Assembly (NCBI RefSeq): GCF_029223255.1 | Contig: NZ_JARHUC010000003.1 | Location: forward strand, 778,365-842,364 | DNA length: 64,000 nt | Direction of reading: 5' to 3' | From: Albimonas marina | Lineage (GTDB): Bacteria > Pseudomonadota > Alphaproteobacteria > Rhodobacterales > Rhodobacteraceae | Shown here: positions 1 through 9,476 of the stretch, in pieces | Numbering within the stretch: position 1 is the first letter of the stretch | How the letters are laid out: every line of letters begins with the position of its first letter | Notes under the pieces: model-generated | Told to the model about the DNA's origin: nothing | Seen by the model: only the letters and a program-made list of their open reading frames with translations | The model's database searches: none | Translations under genes and position numbers: made by a program

Positions 1-292
1 GTCGTCGACGGGCGTCGGCGGAACGGCGGTCGAAAGACTCCGGGGGCGGAGCGCGGGCCGGCCTGCGGCCGGATCCCGCCTGCGGCGGCTTCGCGGAGAA
101 TTCGTCCCGAACTGGAAGGGCTTCCGCTGCGCACCGCCTCGCGCCCGGTTGCATGGGGCGGAGGGCGCGCCTACTGTCCGCCTTGCGTGCCGCGGGGCCT
201 GGGGACTGCGCCCTGCGACGCCGACGATCGCCCGGCGCGCGGACGCCGCGAGGGCGCGCGTCGCATCGGGACGCTGAACAGGCGGGAGATAC

Positions 293-1840
293 ATGGGCCG
301 AGGTTGGGTCTGGGCGCTGGTCGGCGCCGGCGCGGCGGCCGCCGCGGGGGTCGCGACCGCGCAATCGAACGTCGAGACCAAGCGCTACGACACCGGCGAG
401 GTCTACGAGGGCCAGTTCAAGGAAGGCCGCCAACACGGGACCGGCACGCTCGTGCGTCCCGACGGCTTCCGCTACACGGGCGAGTTCGTGGACGGCTGGA
501 TCCAGGGCAAGGGCGTCGCCGAATACCCCAACGGCTCGGTCTACGAGGGCGAGTTCGTGGGCGGCAAGCCGCAGGGCCGCGGCACCATCCGCTACTCGGA
601 CGGCGGCTCCTACGAGGGCGAGTGGGTCGAGGGCAAGATCCAGGGCCAGGGCGTGGCGCGCTATGCCGACGGCGTGGTCTACGAGGGTGCCTTCGTCGAG
701 AACCAGCCCTCCGGCCAGGGCGTGCTGACCCGCCCCGACGGCTATCGCTATGAAGGAACCTTCGTCGCCGGCGCGCCCGAGGGCGAGGCGACCGTGCGCT
801 ACCCCGACGGCTCGGTCTACCAGGGCGGCATGCAGGGCGGACTGCGCCACGGCGAGGGCAAGATCGAGCTCGCCGACGGCTTCGTCTACGAGGGCGGCTT
901 CGTCGAGGGCCGGATCGAGGGCTCGGGCCGCGCCCGCCAGGCCAACGGCGACGTCTACGAGGGCGCCTTCGTCGACGGCCGGCGCGAGGGCGAGGGCCGT
1001 GTCGTCTACGCCAACGGCGACGTCTACGAGGGCGGCTTCAAGGACGACCTGCGCCACGGCGCGGGCCGCTTCGTGGGCGCCGACGGCTTCCGCTACGAGG
1101 GCGAGTGGGTCGAGGGCCGGATCGAGGGCCAGGGCAAGGCCACCTACGCCGACGGCGCCGTGCACGAGGGGACATTCGTCGCCGGCGCGCCCGAGGGGCC
1201 GGGCGTGGTGCGCTATCCCGACGGCTCCACCTTCCAGGGATCGTGGTCCGGCGGGCGCATCCAGGGCGAGGGCGTGGCGGTCTACGCCAACGGCGCGCGC
1301 TACGAGGGCGGCTTCGTCGACGGCAAGTACGACGGGAGCGGCCGGCTCGAATACCCCGACGGCTACGTTTACGACGGCGAATGGACCGCGGGCGTGCAGG
1401 ACGGGACGGGCACGACCACCTTCGCCGACGGCTCGGTCTACTCGGGCGGCTTCGTGAACGGGCTGCGCGACGGCCAGGGGCGGATCGAGATGCCCGACGG
1501 CTTCGTCTACGAGGGCGGCTGGCAGGAGGGCGAGATCCACGGCGAGGGCGTGGCCTCCTACAAGGGCGGCGACGTCTACCGCGGCCGCTTCGAACATGGC
1601 CAGCGCAACGGCCCCGGCCGGATGGAATACGCCGACGGCACGGTGTTCGAGGGCTGGTGGGTCGACGGCCGACCCGGCGCCGAGCCCTCGGGCGAGGCCG
1701 AGGGTCAGGCCGCCGGCGAAGCCTCGGGCGACGCCGCCGCCGGGTCCGCCGGCCAAGCCGCCGACCAGCCCGCTGCAGATGCGTCTGGCGCCGACGCAGG
1801 CACCTCGGGCGAGACCCAGCCGGCGGAAGGCGACGGCTGA
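293..1840 (+). CDS. Exported MORN-repeat protein
   Basis: 515 residues. The N-terminus (about residues 1-24, hydrophobic and Ala/Gly-rich, ending ATAQS) looks like a signal peptide, so the protein is probably periplasmic or surface-located. Residues 33 to about 470 are eighteen complete 23-residue MORN units (pattern YEGxFxxGxxxGxG) plus a partial nineteenth, and almost nothing else. The tail, about residues 468-515, is a low-complexity Ala/Gly/Glu/Asp stretch. MORN arrays form beta-hairpin rods that bind proteins or lipids; no enzymatic domain is present. The start is supported by a GGGAG motif about 5 nt upstream. The gene is alone, with the chemoreceptor gene convergent on its 3' side. The identification as a MORN protein is certain; the function is unknown. 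Confidence 0.93.
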   Translation: MGRGWVWALVGAGAAAAAGVATAQSNVETKRYDTGEVYEGQFKEGRQHGTGTLVRPDGFRYTGEFVDGWIQGKGVAEYPNGSVYEGEFVGGKPQGRGTIRYSDGGSYEGEWVEGKIQGQGVARYADGVVYEGAFVENQPSGQGVLTRPDGYRYEGTFVAGAPEGEATVRYPDGSVYQGGMQGGLRHGEGKIELADGFVYEGGFVEGRIEGSGRARQANGDVYEGAFVDGRREGEGRVVYANGDVYEGGFKDDLRHGAGRFVGADGFRYEGEWVEGRIEGQGKATYADGAVHEGTFVAGAPEGPGVVRYPDGSTFQGSWSGGRIQGEGVAVYANGARYEGGFVDGKYDGSGRLEYPDGYVYDGEWTAGVQDGTGTTTFADGSVYSGGFVNGLRDGQGRIEMPDGFVYEGGWQEGEIHGEGVASYKGGDVYRGRFEHGQRNGPGRMEYADGTVFEGWWVDGRPGAEPSGEAEGQAAGEASGDAAAGSAGQAADQPAADASGADAGTSGETQPAEGDG

Positions 1841-2027
1841 AGCCTGGACGTCGGCGCCTCGGGGGGCGGAGAGCCTCCGGCGCGCCGGCGTCTGGAACCC
1901 GTCCGCGGGGCAATGACAGGCGCCTCCCCTGGCCGGAGCTGACCCCGCCGGCGTCCGCGACCGTCTCGCCGACACCCGGTCTCCAGGCGAACGCCCGGTC
2001 TCCCCGGAATTCCTCCCCTTCCCGGCC

Positions 2028-4604
2028 TCAGGCGGCGCGAGACTTCGCGGCGGGGGCGGCGCTGTCGCGGGTGCGGAACATCGCGGTCAGGCGGTCGAGC
2101 TCTTCGGATTCGCGGGCGAGATCGCGGGCGGAGCGGGCCGAGCTGTCGGCGAGCGCCGCGTTGCGCTGGGTGTTCTCGTCCATCTGGGTGACCGCCTGGT
2201 TGATCTCCTCCACGCCCGAGGCCTGCTCGCGGCTGGCGGCGTCGATGCGGCCCACCCGCTCGGAGATGCGCCGCAGGCTCTCGGCCATCTCGGAGAGCGA
2301 GGCGCCGGTGCGCTCGACCAGGCCCACGCCCTCGGTCACGCGCTCGGCGCTCTCGGCGATCAGGCCGCGGATGTCGTCGGCGGCCTCGCGCGAGCGACGG
2401 GCGAGCGCCCCGACCTCGGAGGCGACCACCGCGAAGCCCTTGCCCGCGTCGCCGGCGCGCGCAGCCTCCACCGCGGCGTTGAGGGCGAGCAGGTTGGTCT
2501 GGGTGGCGATCGAGGCGATCACGTCCACGATCTCCCCCATCCGGCGGGAGCTTTCGGAGAGGCGGCCCATCGCCTCCACCGCCTCGTCGACCACCACGCG
2601 CCCGCCGTCGGCGCGGCGGTCGGCGTCGGTCGCCTCGCTGCGCGCCTCGGAGGCGGCGTCGGCGTTGGCCTTCACCGAGCCGGTCATCTCCTCCATCAGG
2701 GCGGCGGTCTGCTCGAGGGCGGCGGCCTGGCTCTCGGCCCGTTCGGCGAGCGAGCCCGCGCCCGAGGCGATCTCCTCGGAGGCGCCGCGCACCCGGCCGC
2801 CGGCGGACTTGATCTCGGAGACGAGGGTGTCCAGCCGCTCGGTCGTCTCGTTCACGCCGCGCGCGAGCTGGCCCAGCACGCCCGCGTATTCGCCCTGCAC
2901 CTGGCGGGTCAGGTCGCCCTCGGCCAGCGCCCGCACCGAGGCGTCGACGTCGGCCGAGAAGGCGGCCACGATCTCGCAGATGCGGTTCATGCCGCCGCCC
3001 ACGTCGCGCAGGAAGGCGTCCTGCGTGTCGGTGTCGATGCGGCGCGAAAAGTCGCCGTCCGCCGCCGCCGTCAGCACCTCGCGCAGCTGCGTCTCCAGCC
3101 GGCGGCTGTCGGTGACGTCGTCCCAGGTGATCACGTAGCCCAGCCGCCGCCGGTTGCGGTCGACGATGAGCGAGGCCGAGACGTCGAACATCCGCTCGTC
3201 GAAGCTGATGGTCGAATGGTGGCGGCCGGTCAGCCCCTCCAGCATCTGCTGGATGCGGGCCTTGTCCTTGTGGAAGATGTCGATCTTCTTGCCCGCCAGG
3301 CCGTCGATGTCCGAGCCCATCGAGGCGAAGTAGCCGCGCGAGGGCTCGATCATCTTCGAGAAGGCGGGGTTGGCGTAAGTGATGTAGAAACGCGCGTTGC
3401 AGACCACGATCGGCGCCTCGGAGACGTCGAGCGCGGTGGTGATGCGGTGCATGCGGTCGGCGAGGCGCTGCGTCTCCTCGGCGGTGCGGGCCAGCACGCC
3501 GACCTCGTCCTTGCGCGCGGTGACGCCCGGGGGAAGATCGACGTCCTTGCCGGAGTTGAGCGCCTCGAACACCCGCGAGAGGGCGCGGATCGGCCCGACC
3601 ACGCCGCGCGCCAGCACGAAGGCCACCGCGGCGGCCGCCAGGAAGGTGACGAGCATCGCCCCGACGGTCGTGGCCAGGCGTCCGTCGGCCTGCGCCGTGA
3701 CGCCCGCCGCGGCCGCCTGCAGGCGGTCGGCCACCTGGTCCTCGAGCGCTTTCAGCTCCCCGATTCGCCGGGTCGCGGCGTCGAACCACTCCGGCCCCGT
3801 CACGCCGGCCAGGAAGCCCAGGCGCACGCCGTCGGCGGCGGCTGCGCGCAGGCGCTCGACCTCCTGCGAGGCGGGCGAGGCGGCGAAGGCCGCGATCGTC
3901 TCGGCGAGGTCCCCTTCCGCGGCCACGCGGGCGGTGTCGAGGTGGACCGACTGGCGGATGCCGAGATCGGTGAACCGCGCGTACACCGCCGGTTCGAACC
4001 GGCCCCCGCCGAAGCCGTTGGCGCCCATCGCCCGCTCCAGCCCCGCGGCCTCCTTCGCCTCGACCAGGGCGGCGTAGACGCCCATCAGCCGGTCGCCGGC
4101 GGGGAAGTCGAGGGAGGCGCGCAGGTCGCTCTCAACCTCGATCAGGTCGCGGATGCCGCCGGTGTAGGTCTTGGCCATCTCGGGCAGCGGCATCGTCAGG
4201 GCGTCCACCGCCTGGCGGGCGGCGGCGAGCGCGCCGAGCTGCGCCATCGCGGCCGCGGCCGAGTCCAGCGCGGCCTGGGCGCCGCCCTCCTCCCGGTAGG
4301 CGTCGACCGCGGTTGCGAAGGCGGCGCGGTCCGCGTCCGTCTCCCCGCGGACGGCGGCCAGGCGCGAGGCGAAGCCGCCCTGCCCCTGCGCGCCGATGAA
4401 GCCCGCCGAGACGCCGCGTTCCTTCTGCAGGGAATGCACCAGGTTCGAGGCGGCGCGCATCATGGCCACGCCCTTGCCCACCTCCTGCGCCGCCTCCCGC
4501 CGGCTCCAGGCGTCCTGCACCGTCACGGCGGCGAAGGCCGCCATGAACAGCAGCGGCACGCCCACGGCGAGGGCGAAACGATGCACGATGGTGAAGTTGA
4601 ACAT
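2028..4604 (-). CDS. Methyl-accepting chemotaxis protein with NIT-type sensor and PAS domain
   Basis: 858 residues. Order: TM1 (about 10-30); an all-helical periplasmic region containing [15 protein letters not shown], typical of the nitrate/nitrite-sensing NIT domain (about 35-305); TM2 (about 313-338); HAMP; a PAS-like segment (about 390-505, '[19 protein letters not shown]'); a second HAMP-like linker; and the MCP signalling hairpin with the conserved tip [20 protein letters not shown] and [11 protein letters not shown]. It should sit in the inner membrane and signal through CheW/CheA. The NIT assignment suggests a nitrate/nitrite or related small-anion ligand, but the ligand is inferred only. 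No CheR-tethering pentapeptide is seen at the C-terminus. The gene is divergent from the leucine leader/leuA unit. Confidence 0.93.
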   Translation of the reverse strand: MFNFTIVHRFALAVGVPLLFMAAFAAVTVQDAWSRREAAQEVGKGVAMMRAASNLVHSLQKERGVSAGFIGAQGQGGFASRLAAVRGETDADRAAFATAVDAYREEGGAQAALDSAAAAMAQLGALAAARQAVDALTMPLPEMAKTYTGGIRDLIEVESDLRASLDFPAGDRLMGVYAALVEAKEAAGLERAMGANGFGGGRFEPAVYARFTDLGIRQSVHLDTARVAAEGDLAETIAAFAASPASQEVERLRAAAADGVRLGFLAGVTGPEWFDAATRRIGELKALEDQVADRLQAAAAGVTAQADGRLATTVGAMLVTFLAAAAVAFVLARGVVGPIRALSRVFEALNSGKDVDLPPGVTARKDEVGVLARTAEETQRLADRMHRITTALDVSEAPIVVCNARFYITYANPAFSKMIEPSRGYFASMGSDIDGLAGKKIDIFHKDKARIQQMLEGLTGRHHSTISFDERMFDVSASLIVDRNRRRLGYVITWDDVTDSRRLETQLREVLTAAADGDFSRRIDTDTQDAFLRDVGGGMNRICEIVAAFSADVDASVRALAEGDLTRQVQGEYAGVLGQLARGVNETTERLDTLVSEIKSAGGRVRGASEEIASGAGSLAERAESQAAALEQTAALMEEMTGSVKANADAASEARSEATDADRRADGGRVVVDEAVEAMGRLSESSRRMGEIVDVIASIATQTNLLALNAAVEAARAGDAGKGFAVVASEVGALARRSREAADDIRGLIAESAERVTEGVGLVERTGASLSEMAESLRRISERVGRIDAASREQASGVEEINQAVTQMDENTQRNAALADSSARSARDLARESEELDRLTAMFRTRDSAAPAAKSRAA

Positions 4605-4706
4605 CCGGCGGCTCCGCTGCGATCCAAGGTCTCGGCGGCGGGACCATCGGCCGATATGCTTTCCAGAGCGTCAACGCCGAGGCGCCCGACGCCGCGATTT
4701 CGCGCT

Positions 4707-4735
4707 TTTCTTCCCCGGCGCGACGCGTGTATAAG
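4707..4735 (+). promoter_or_regulatory. Candidate promoter of leucine leader/leuA
   Basis: A good -10 box TATAAG (4730-4735) has a weak -35-like TTTCTT 17 nt upstream (4707-4712). Transcription would start near 4742-4743, at or beside the ATG of the leader peptide, so the leader mRNA could be leaderless. This is a sequence match only. Confidence 0.4.
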
Positions 4736-4742
4736 CCCGCCT

Positions 4743-4865
4743 ATGGTCACCGACGCCCATATCGCCCCCGCCGACGCCCGCGCGCCCTTCGCGCCCGGCG
4801 TTCCGGCGCGCGCGCATATCCGCGTCCTCCGCGGCCTCGACCTCCTTCTCCTTACGCGCCCCTGA
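4743..4865 (+). CDS. Leucine-rich leader peptide upstream of leuA
   Basis: 40 codons ending in the segment L-R-G-L-D-L-L-L-L-T-R-P, with six Leu codons in the last fourteen (CTC/CTT), 123 nt before leuA. No Shine-Dalgarno site is visible, and the ATG lies about where the TATAAG promoter would start transcription, so a leaderless peptide is plausible. The stop codon lies inside the 5' arm of a strong hairpin (4859-4899). This is the usual layout of ribosome-mediated transcription attenuation, in which stalling at Leu codons controls expression of the downstream leucine biosynthesis gene. Attenuation of leuA by a Leu leader is known in other bacteria; here it is inferred. Confidence 0.65.
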   Translation: MVTDAHIAPADARAPFAPGVPARAHIRVLRGLDLLLLTRP

Positions 4866-4899
4866 GCGTGCCGGGATCTGCGGCGCGCGCGCTCAGGGG
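4859..4899 (+). promoter_or_regulatory. Attenuator-type hairpin before leuA
   Basis: Perfect 10-bp stem CCCCTGAGCG (4859-4868) with CGCTCAGGGG (4890-4899) around a 21-nt loop. The leader-peptide stop TGA is inside the 5' arm, so a ribosome finishing the leader would melt it. No T-run follows. A weaker GACGGA/TCCGTC pairing lies downstream (4926-4931 with 4955-4960), so which hairpin terminates is unresolved. Confidence 0.6.
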
Positions 4900-4988
4900 A
4901 CGTTCGCGACGCGCCGCGCAGACCCGACGGAGCCTCGGCTGATTTCCCGGCCGGTCCGTCTCAGGCACAAGCGCAAAGGATCACCGAC

Positions 4989-6554
4989 ATGACCGCTCCT
5001 GCTCCCGCGTCCGACCGCGTGCAGATCTTCGACACCACCCTGCGCGACGGCGAACAGTCGCCCGGCGCCACCATGACCCTGGCCGAGAAGCTGTCGGTCG
5101 CCCGCCTGCTGGACGAGATGGGCGTGGACATCATCGAGGCGGGCTTCCCCATCGCCTCCGAGGGCGACTTCGAGAGCGTCTCGGCCATCTCCGGAATCGT
5201 CGAGAAGGCCACCGTCTGCGGCCTGGCCCGCACCGGCGCCGCCGATATCGAGCGCGCCGCCAAGGCGGTGGAGAAGGCCAAGACGAACCGCATCCACACC
5301 TTCATCGCCACCTCGCCGATCCACATGGCCCGCAAGCTGCAGCTGGAGCCCGAGGCGGTGCTGGAGAAGATCCACTTCGCCGTCACCCACGCGCGCAAGT
5401 TCGTGGACGAGGTGCAGTGGTCGCCCGAGGACGCCACCCGCTCGGAGCATGACTTCCTGGTCAAGGCCGTGCAGGTCGCCGTCGACGCCGGGGCGAAGGT
5501 CATCAACATCCCCGACACCGTCGGCTACACCGCGCCGGAGGAGAGCGCCGCCCTGATCCGCATGCTGCGCGAGCGGGTGACGGGGATCGAGGACGTGGTC
5601 TTCTCGACCCACTGCCACAACGACCTGGGCATGGCCGTCGCGAACTCGCTGGCCGCCGTCTCGGCCGGCGCGCGGCAGGTGGAGTGCACGATCAACGGCC
5701 TGGGCGAGCGGGCGGGCAACGCCGCGCTGGAGGAGATCGTGATGGCGATGCGCGTGCGCCATGACATCCTGCCCTGGACCAACGGCGTCGACACCACCCG
5801 GATCATGCAGGCCTCGCGCCTGGTCAGCCAGATCACCGGCTTCCCGGTGCAGTACAACAAGGCCGTGGTCGGCAAGAACGCCTTCGCCCACGAGAGCGGC
5901 ATCCACCAGGACGGGATGCTGAAGGACACCACCACCTACGAGATCATGCGTCCCGAGATGGTGGGCCTGAACGAATCCAGCCTGGTGATGGGCAAGCACT
6001 CCGGCCGCGCCGCCTTCCGCGCCAAGCTGCGCGAGCTGGGCCATGAGGTCGGCGACAACCAGCTGAACGACGTCTTCGTGCGCTTCAAGGCCCTGGCCGA
6101 CACCAAGAAGGAAGTCTACGACGAGGACATCCTGGCGCTGATGGCCGAGACCGGCGCCGACGGCGCCCCCCAGCGCTTCGAGGTGAAGGAGCTGGCGGTC
6201 ACCTGCGGCACCACCCGCTCGCCGAAGGCCGAGCTGACCATGGTGGTGGACGGCGTCGAGAAGTCCGCGACCGAGACCGGCGACGGCCCGGTGGACTGCT
6301 GCTTCAAGGCGGTGCGCGCGATCGTTCCGCACGAGGCGAAGCTGCAGCTGTTCCAGATCCACGCGGTGACCGAGGGGACCGACGCGCAGGCCACCTGCTC
6401 GGTCCGGCTGGAGGAGGACGGGCGCATCGCCACCGGCCGCGCCTCCGACACCGACACGATCCTGGCCGCCACCCGCGCCTACGTCCACGCCCTGAACCGC
6501 CTGCAGGTGCGCCGCGAGAAGTCGGTCGCGCCCCAGGAGGCGAAGGCCGGCTGA
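4989..6554 (+). CDS. leuA: 2-isopropylmalate synthase
   Basis: 521 residues, normal length for the long bacterial LeuA1 form. It condenses acetyl-CoA with 2-ketoisovalerate, the first committed step of leucine synthesis. The N-terminal HMGL-like TIM barrel starts with IFDTTLRDGEQSPGATM (metal/substrate signature). The motif STHCHNDLGMAVANSLAA carries the metal-binding His pair, and NGLGERAGNAALEE follows. The C-terminal 130 or so residues form the LeuA regulatory domain for leucine feedback. The start has AAGGA 8 nt upstream. A strong hairpin terminator follows the stop, so the gene appears to be transcribed alone behind the leader peptide. Confidence 0.98.
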   Translation: MTAPAPASDRVQIFDTTLRDGEQSPGATMTLAEKLSVARLLDEMGVDIIEAGFPIASEGDFESVSAISGIVEKATVCGLARTGAADIERAAKAVEKAKTNRIHTFIATSPIHMARKLQLEPEAVLEKIHFAVTHARKFVDEVQWSPEDATRSEHDFLVKAVQVAVDAGAKVINIPDTVGYTAPEESAALIRMLRERVTGIEDVVFSTHCHNDLGMAVANSLAAVSAGARQVECTINGLGERAGNAALEEIVMAMRVRHDILPWTNGVDTTRIMQASRLVSQITGFPVQYNKAVVGKNAFAHESGIHQDGMLKDTTTYEIMRPEMVGLNESSLVMGKHSGRAAFRAKLRELGHEVGDNQLNDVFVRFKALADTKKEVYDEDILALMAETGADGAPQRFEVKELAVTCGTTRSPKAELTMVVDGVEKSATETGDGPVDCCFKAVRAIVPHEAKLQLFQIHAVTEGTDAQATCSVRLEEDGRIATGRASDTDTILAATRAYVHALNRLQVRREKSVAPQEAKAG

Positions 6555-6618
6555 CCCGGACCCCGGAACGCCCCCGGACGCCGGCCGCCAGGCCCGGCGC
6601 CCGGCCCGGCGCGAGAGA

Positions 6619-6647
6619 ACGCCCCCGCGGAGCCTCCGCGGGGGCGT
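6619..6647 (+). terminator. Terminator after leuA
   Basis: Perfect 12-bp stem ACGCCCCCGCGG (6619-6630) with CCGCGGGGGCGT (6636-6647), 5-nt loop. Only a weak T/C-rich tail follows, as is common in this GC-rich region. Confidence 0.75.
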
Positions 6648-6966
6648 CGTCGTCTCTGCCCTCCGCATCCGTCGGGGGGGTGGTTGCGCCCGGCTGCCTC
6701 CGGGGTCGCCGCGTCGCCCGTCGCGTGGGCGTCGCCGTCGCGCCACGCCGCGGGGCCGGTCTCCGGGGCGCGCTGCGCAGGGCCGTTGACGGCCCGGCCG
6801 GGCGGGGGTAGAGCCGCGCCATGACCTCGACGCCCGCGACCCTCTTCGCCGTCAGCTATCGCCCGCTGCCCTAGCAGCGGACCGATCGTCGTCTCCCGCT
6901 GCCCTCGCGCCAGCGGTCGACCGTCGAGCCTCATGACCCCTGGCCCCAAGTTTCCGGACCAGGACC

Positions 6967-7764
6967 ATGAACGCATCGCCCCGCCCCTCCGACTTCCGCC
7001 CCGCGCCGGCCCCCGCCGATGCGCCCGCCGCCTCCGTGGCGGTGGTGGGCTTCGGCGCCTTCGGCCGGCTGGTCGCCGAGGCCCTCGCCCCCCACGCCGC
7101 CGTCTGCGTCCACGACCGCAGCCCCCGGGCGCTGGCCGAGGCCGAGGCCGCGGGCTTCCGGCCCGTCCCCGACCTCTCGGGCCTGTCGGCCGAGATCGTG
7201 GTGCTGGCCGTGCCCCTGCCCGCGCTCGCCGAGGTGTTGCGCGCGATCGCGCCGCACCTGCGCCCCGGTCAACTCGTGCTCGACGTCTGCTCGGTGAAGG
7301 AGGCGCCCGCGCGCCTGCTGCGCGATCTGCTGCCGCCCTTCGTCGAGATCCTCGCCACCCACCCGATGTTCGGCCCGCAGAGCGCGCGCGACGGGCTCGC
7401 CGGGCGGCAGATCGTGCTCTGCCCGATCCGGGGGCGGCGCTGGCGCGGCCTCGCGCGGTTCCTGCGCCGCCTCGGCCTTGAGGTGCTGCGCGCCACGCCC
7501 GAGGAGCACGACCGCCAGGCGGCGCTGAGCCAGGGCCTGACGCACCTTCTCGCCCACGCCTTCGCGAGCCTGGGCGAGCGCCCCCGCATCCGCACCCGCA
7601 GCTTCGAGCTCATGAGCGAGGCGCTGGCCATGGTGCTCGACGACGCGCCGGAGGTGTTCGAGGCGGTGACCCGCGCCAACCCCCACGTGGCCCCCCTGCG
7701 CGCGCGCCTGGTCGAGGCGCTCTCGACCGCCGCCCCGCCGGCCCGCCCCGGCGGGACCGCCTGA
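6967..7764 (+). CDS. Prephenate/arogenate dehydrogenase family protein (TyrA-like)
   Basis: 265 residues. A Rossmann NAD(P)-binding fold begins at about residue 24 with VVGFGAFG (GxGxxG). The motifs DVCSVKE and THPMFGPQSARDG resemble the arogenate/prephenate dehydrogenase core, where the His helps position the substrate. EEHDR and SQGLTHLLAH match the helical dimerisation half. It would catalyse the NAD(P)-dependent oxidative decarboxylation leading to tyrosine. The similarity looks closer to the arogenate-type branch, so arogenate may be the substrate. The first 20 residues are Pro/Ala-rich, and a later start cannot be excluded. It is followed 73 nt later by the methionine aminopeptidase gene. 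Confidence 0.87.
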   Translation: MNASPRPSDFRPAPAPADAPAASVAVVGFGAFGRLVAEALAPHAAVCVHDRSPRALAEAEAAGFRPVPDLSGLSAEIVVLAVPLPALAEVLRAIAPHLRPGQLVLDVCSVKEAPARLLRDLLPPFVEILATHPMFGPQSARDGLAGRQIVLCPIRGRRWRGLARFLRRLGLEVLRATPEEHDRQAALSQGLTHLLAHAFASLGERPRIRTRSFELMSEALAMVLDDAPEVFEAVTRANPHVAPLRARLVEALSTAAPPARPGGTA

Positions 7765-7837
7765 GGCGGGCGCGGACGACGCGCGCCTGCGTCGCCGCCT
7801 CTCGACAACGCCCCTCCGTCGCACGATCTTCCCCGCC

Positions 7838-8608
7838 ATGACCATCACCCGCGAAGACGAGCTCCTCGGCCTGAAGGAGATCGGGCGCATCGTCGCCGAG
7901 ACGTTGCAGGCCATGGCCCGCGCCATGGCGCCCGGCATGACCACCGCCGAGCTCGACGCCATCGGCGCCGCGCTGCTGGCGCGCGAGGGCGCCGTCTCGG
8001 CCCCGCAGAGCAGCTACGGCTTCCCCGGCGCCACCTGCATCTCGGTGAACGAGGAGGTGGCCCACGGCATCCCCGGCCCCCGGATCCTCGTGCCCGGGGA
8101 CCTGGTGAACATCGACGTCTCCGCCTCGAAGAACGGCTATTTCGCCGACACCGGGGCGAGCTTCGCCCTGCCCGCCGGCGGGGGCGCCGAGGCCCCCCAC
8201 GCGCGCCTGCGCCGCGACGGGCGGCGGGCGATGGAGCTGGGCGTGGCGCAGGTGGTCCCCGGCCGCCCCCTCGCCGGGATCGGCCAGGCCATCGGGCGCT
8301 TCGCGGCCAAGCGCGGCTACACGCTGGTGACCAACCTCGCCAGCCACGGCGTCGGCCGCTCGCTGCACGAATGGCCCGAGACGGTGGCGACCTGGCCCAC
8401 CCGCGGCGACCGCCGGCGGATCCACGAGGGGCTGGTGCTGACGGTGGAGCCTTTCCTGTCCACCGGCGCCCGCCACGCGACCGAGGGCGCCGACGGCTGG
8501 ACCCTGCACGCCCGCCCCCGCGCCCCGGTCGTCCAGTACGAGCATACGGTTGTGGCGACGGCGAAAGGCCCGCTGGTCCTGACCCTGCCCGGCCGCGCCG
8601 CCGCCTGA
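7838..8608 (+). CDS. map: Type I methionine aminopeptidase
   Basis: 256 residues, the usual size of a type I enzyme. It removes the N-terminal Met from nascent proteins in the cytoplasm. The pita-bread fold metal ligands are visible in order: Asp in NIDVSASK, Asp in YFADTGASF, His in ASHGVGRSLHE, Glu in LTVEPFLS, and Glu in VQYEHTVV. The substrate His-containing segment NEEVAHGIPGPR is present. Start ATG at 7838. It is likely transcribed with, or just after, the TyrA-like gene, and a strong hairpin closes the unit. It could be a second, non-essential copy, but the window cannot show this. Confidence 0.95.
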   Translation: MTITREDELLGLKEIGRIVAETLQAMARAMAPGMTTAELDAIGAALLAREGAVSAPQSSYGFPGATCISVNEEVAHGIPGPRILVPGDLVNIDVSASKNGYFADTGASFALPAGGGAEAPHARLRRDGRRAMELGVAQVVPGRPLAGIGQAIGRFAAKRGYTLVTNLASHGVGRSLHEWPETVATWPTRGDRRRIHEGLVLTVEPFLSTGARHATEGADGWTLHARPRAPVVQYEHTVVATAKGPLVLTLPGRAAA

Positions 8609-8616
8609 GCCCGCAG

Positions 8617-8648
8617 GCCCCGTCCGCCTCCCAACAGGCGGACGGGGC
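8617..8648 (+). terminator. Terminator after map
   Basis: Perfect 13-bp stem GCCCCGTCCGCCT (8617-8629) with AGGCGGACGGGGC (8636-8648), 6-nt loop, 8 nt past the map stop codon. Confidence 0.75.
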
Positions 8649-8953
8649 GCGGGAGGGTCGTCGCGCGCCGGCCGGCTTCCCCACCGTCCGCCCCGCGTCG
8701 TCTCCCGTTCCAGGCGCCGGGGAGCGGCCGCCCGCCTCCCCCGCGCGATGCGGACCGGACGGCCCGGCCCCGCGCGTCGCCGCGCCGGGCCGGGTCGCGA
8801 CCGGGGCGGACCATAGGAACTCCGCCCGACCCGTGGCCAATGGAAACTTTGTCCCCGATTGGAAAACCGCAGCGCGGGCGCGCCCTTGACCTTTTCCCCA
8901 GCGCGCCCTCCCCATGGCCGACGCCCCGCCTCCGCCGGGGCCGGAGGAGACGC

Positions 8954-9469
8954 ATGACCCGGATCGAGCTTCGCGAAGCCCTCGCGCCCGAGGACCACGA
9001 CCGGGCCCGCGCCCTGTGCGAGACCTTCCGCGACTGGCTGCGGGTGCGCTACGCGGACCATCCGGTGGTGGTGGGCGACTACTACGGCGACGCCGCCTGG
9101 GCGCCGCTGATGGCGGACCTGCCGACGCTCCACGCCCCGCCCGAGGGCGCAATCCTGCTCGCCTTCCTCGACGGGCGCCTCGCCGGCTGCACCATGCTGC
9201 GCGCCCTGCCCGAGCCGGGCCTGTGCGAGATGAAGCGCATGTACGTGGAGGCGTTCGCCCGCGGGACCGGCGTCGCCTCGGCGCTGGTCGAGGGGCTGTG
9301 CGACCTCGCCCGCGCGCGGGGCTATCGGACCATGCGCCTCGACACCGGCAGGCTGCAGGTCGAAGCGCAGGCCCTCTACCGCCGCAGCGGCTTCGTCGAG
9401 CGCGGGCCCTACTACGACCCGCCCGAGAACCTGTGCGAGCTGCTGGTCTATTTCGAGCGCGCGCTCTGA
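8954..9469 (+). CDS. GNAT family N-acetyltransferase
   Basis: 171 residues. The GNAT core is clear: the beta4 strand CEMKRMYVEAFARG runs into the acetyl-CoA-binding loop RGTGVASALVEGL (R/Q-x-x-G-x-G/A). It is followed by RTMRLDTGRLQVEAQALYRRSGFVERG, with the conserved Y-x-x-x-GF segment. The substrate is unknown. The ATG at 8954 is chosen because a strong GGAGGAG lies 4 nt upstream. An in-frame extension to 8840 is possible but encodes atypical sequence. The 345-bp upstream gap holds the map terminator and no other visible gene. The next gene is convergent and ends 7 nt away. Confidence 0.9.
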   Translation: MTRIELREALAPEDHDRARALCETFRDWLRVRYADHPVVVGDYYGDAAWAPLMADLPTLHAPPEGAILLAFLDGRLAGCTMLRALPEPGLCEMKRMYVEAFARGTGVASALVEGLCDLARARGYRTMRLDTGRLQVEAQALYRRSGFVERGPYYDPPENLCELLVYFERAL

Positions 9470-9476
9470 GCCGGCG

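Noticed and set aside
1038..3138. Very long open frames of 200-690 residues in other phases across the 1-34 kb core
   Set aside because: Arg/Pro/Ala/Gly-dominated composition, no motifs, and overlap with well-supported genes; a known artefact of ~75% G+C DNA.
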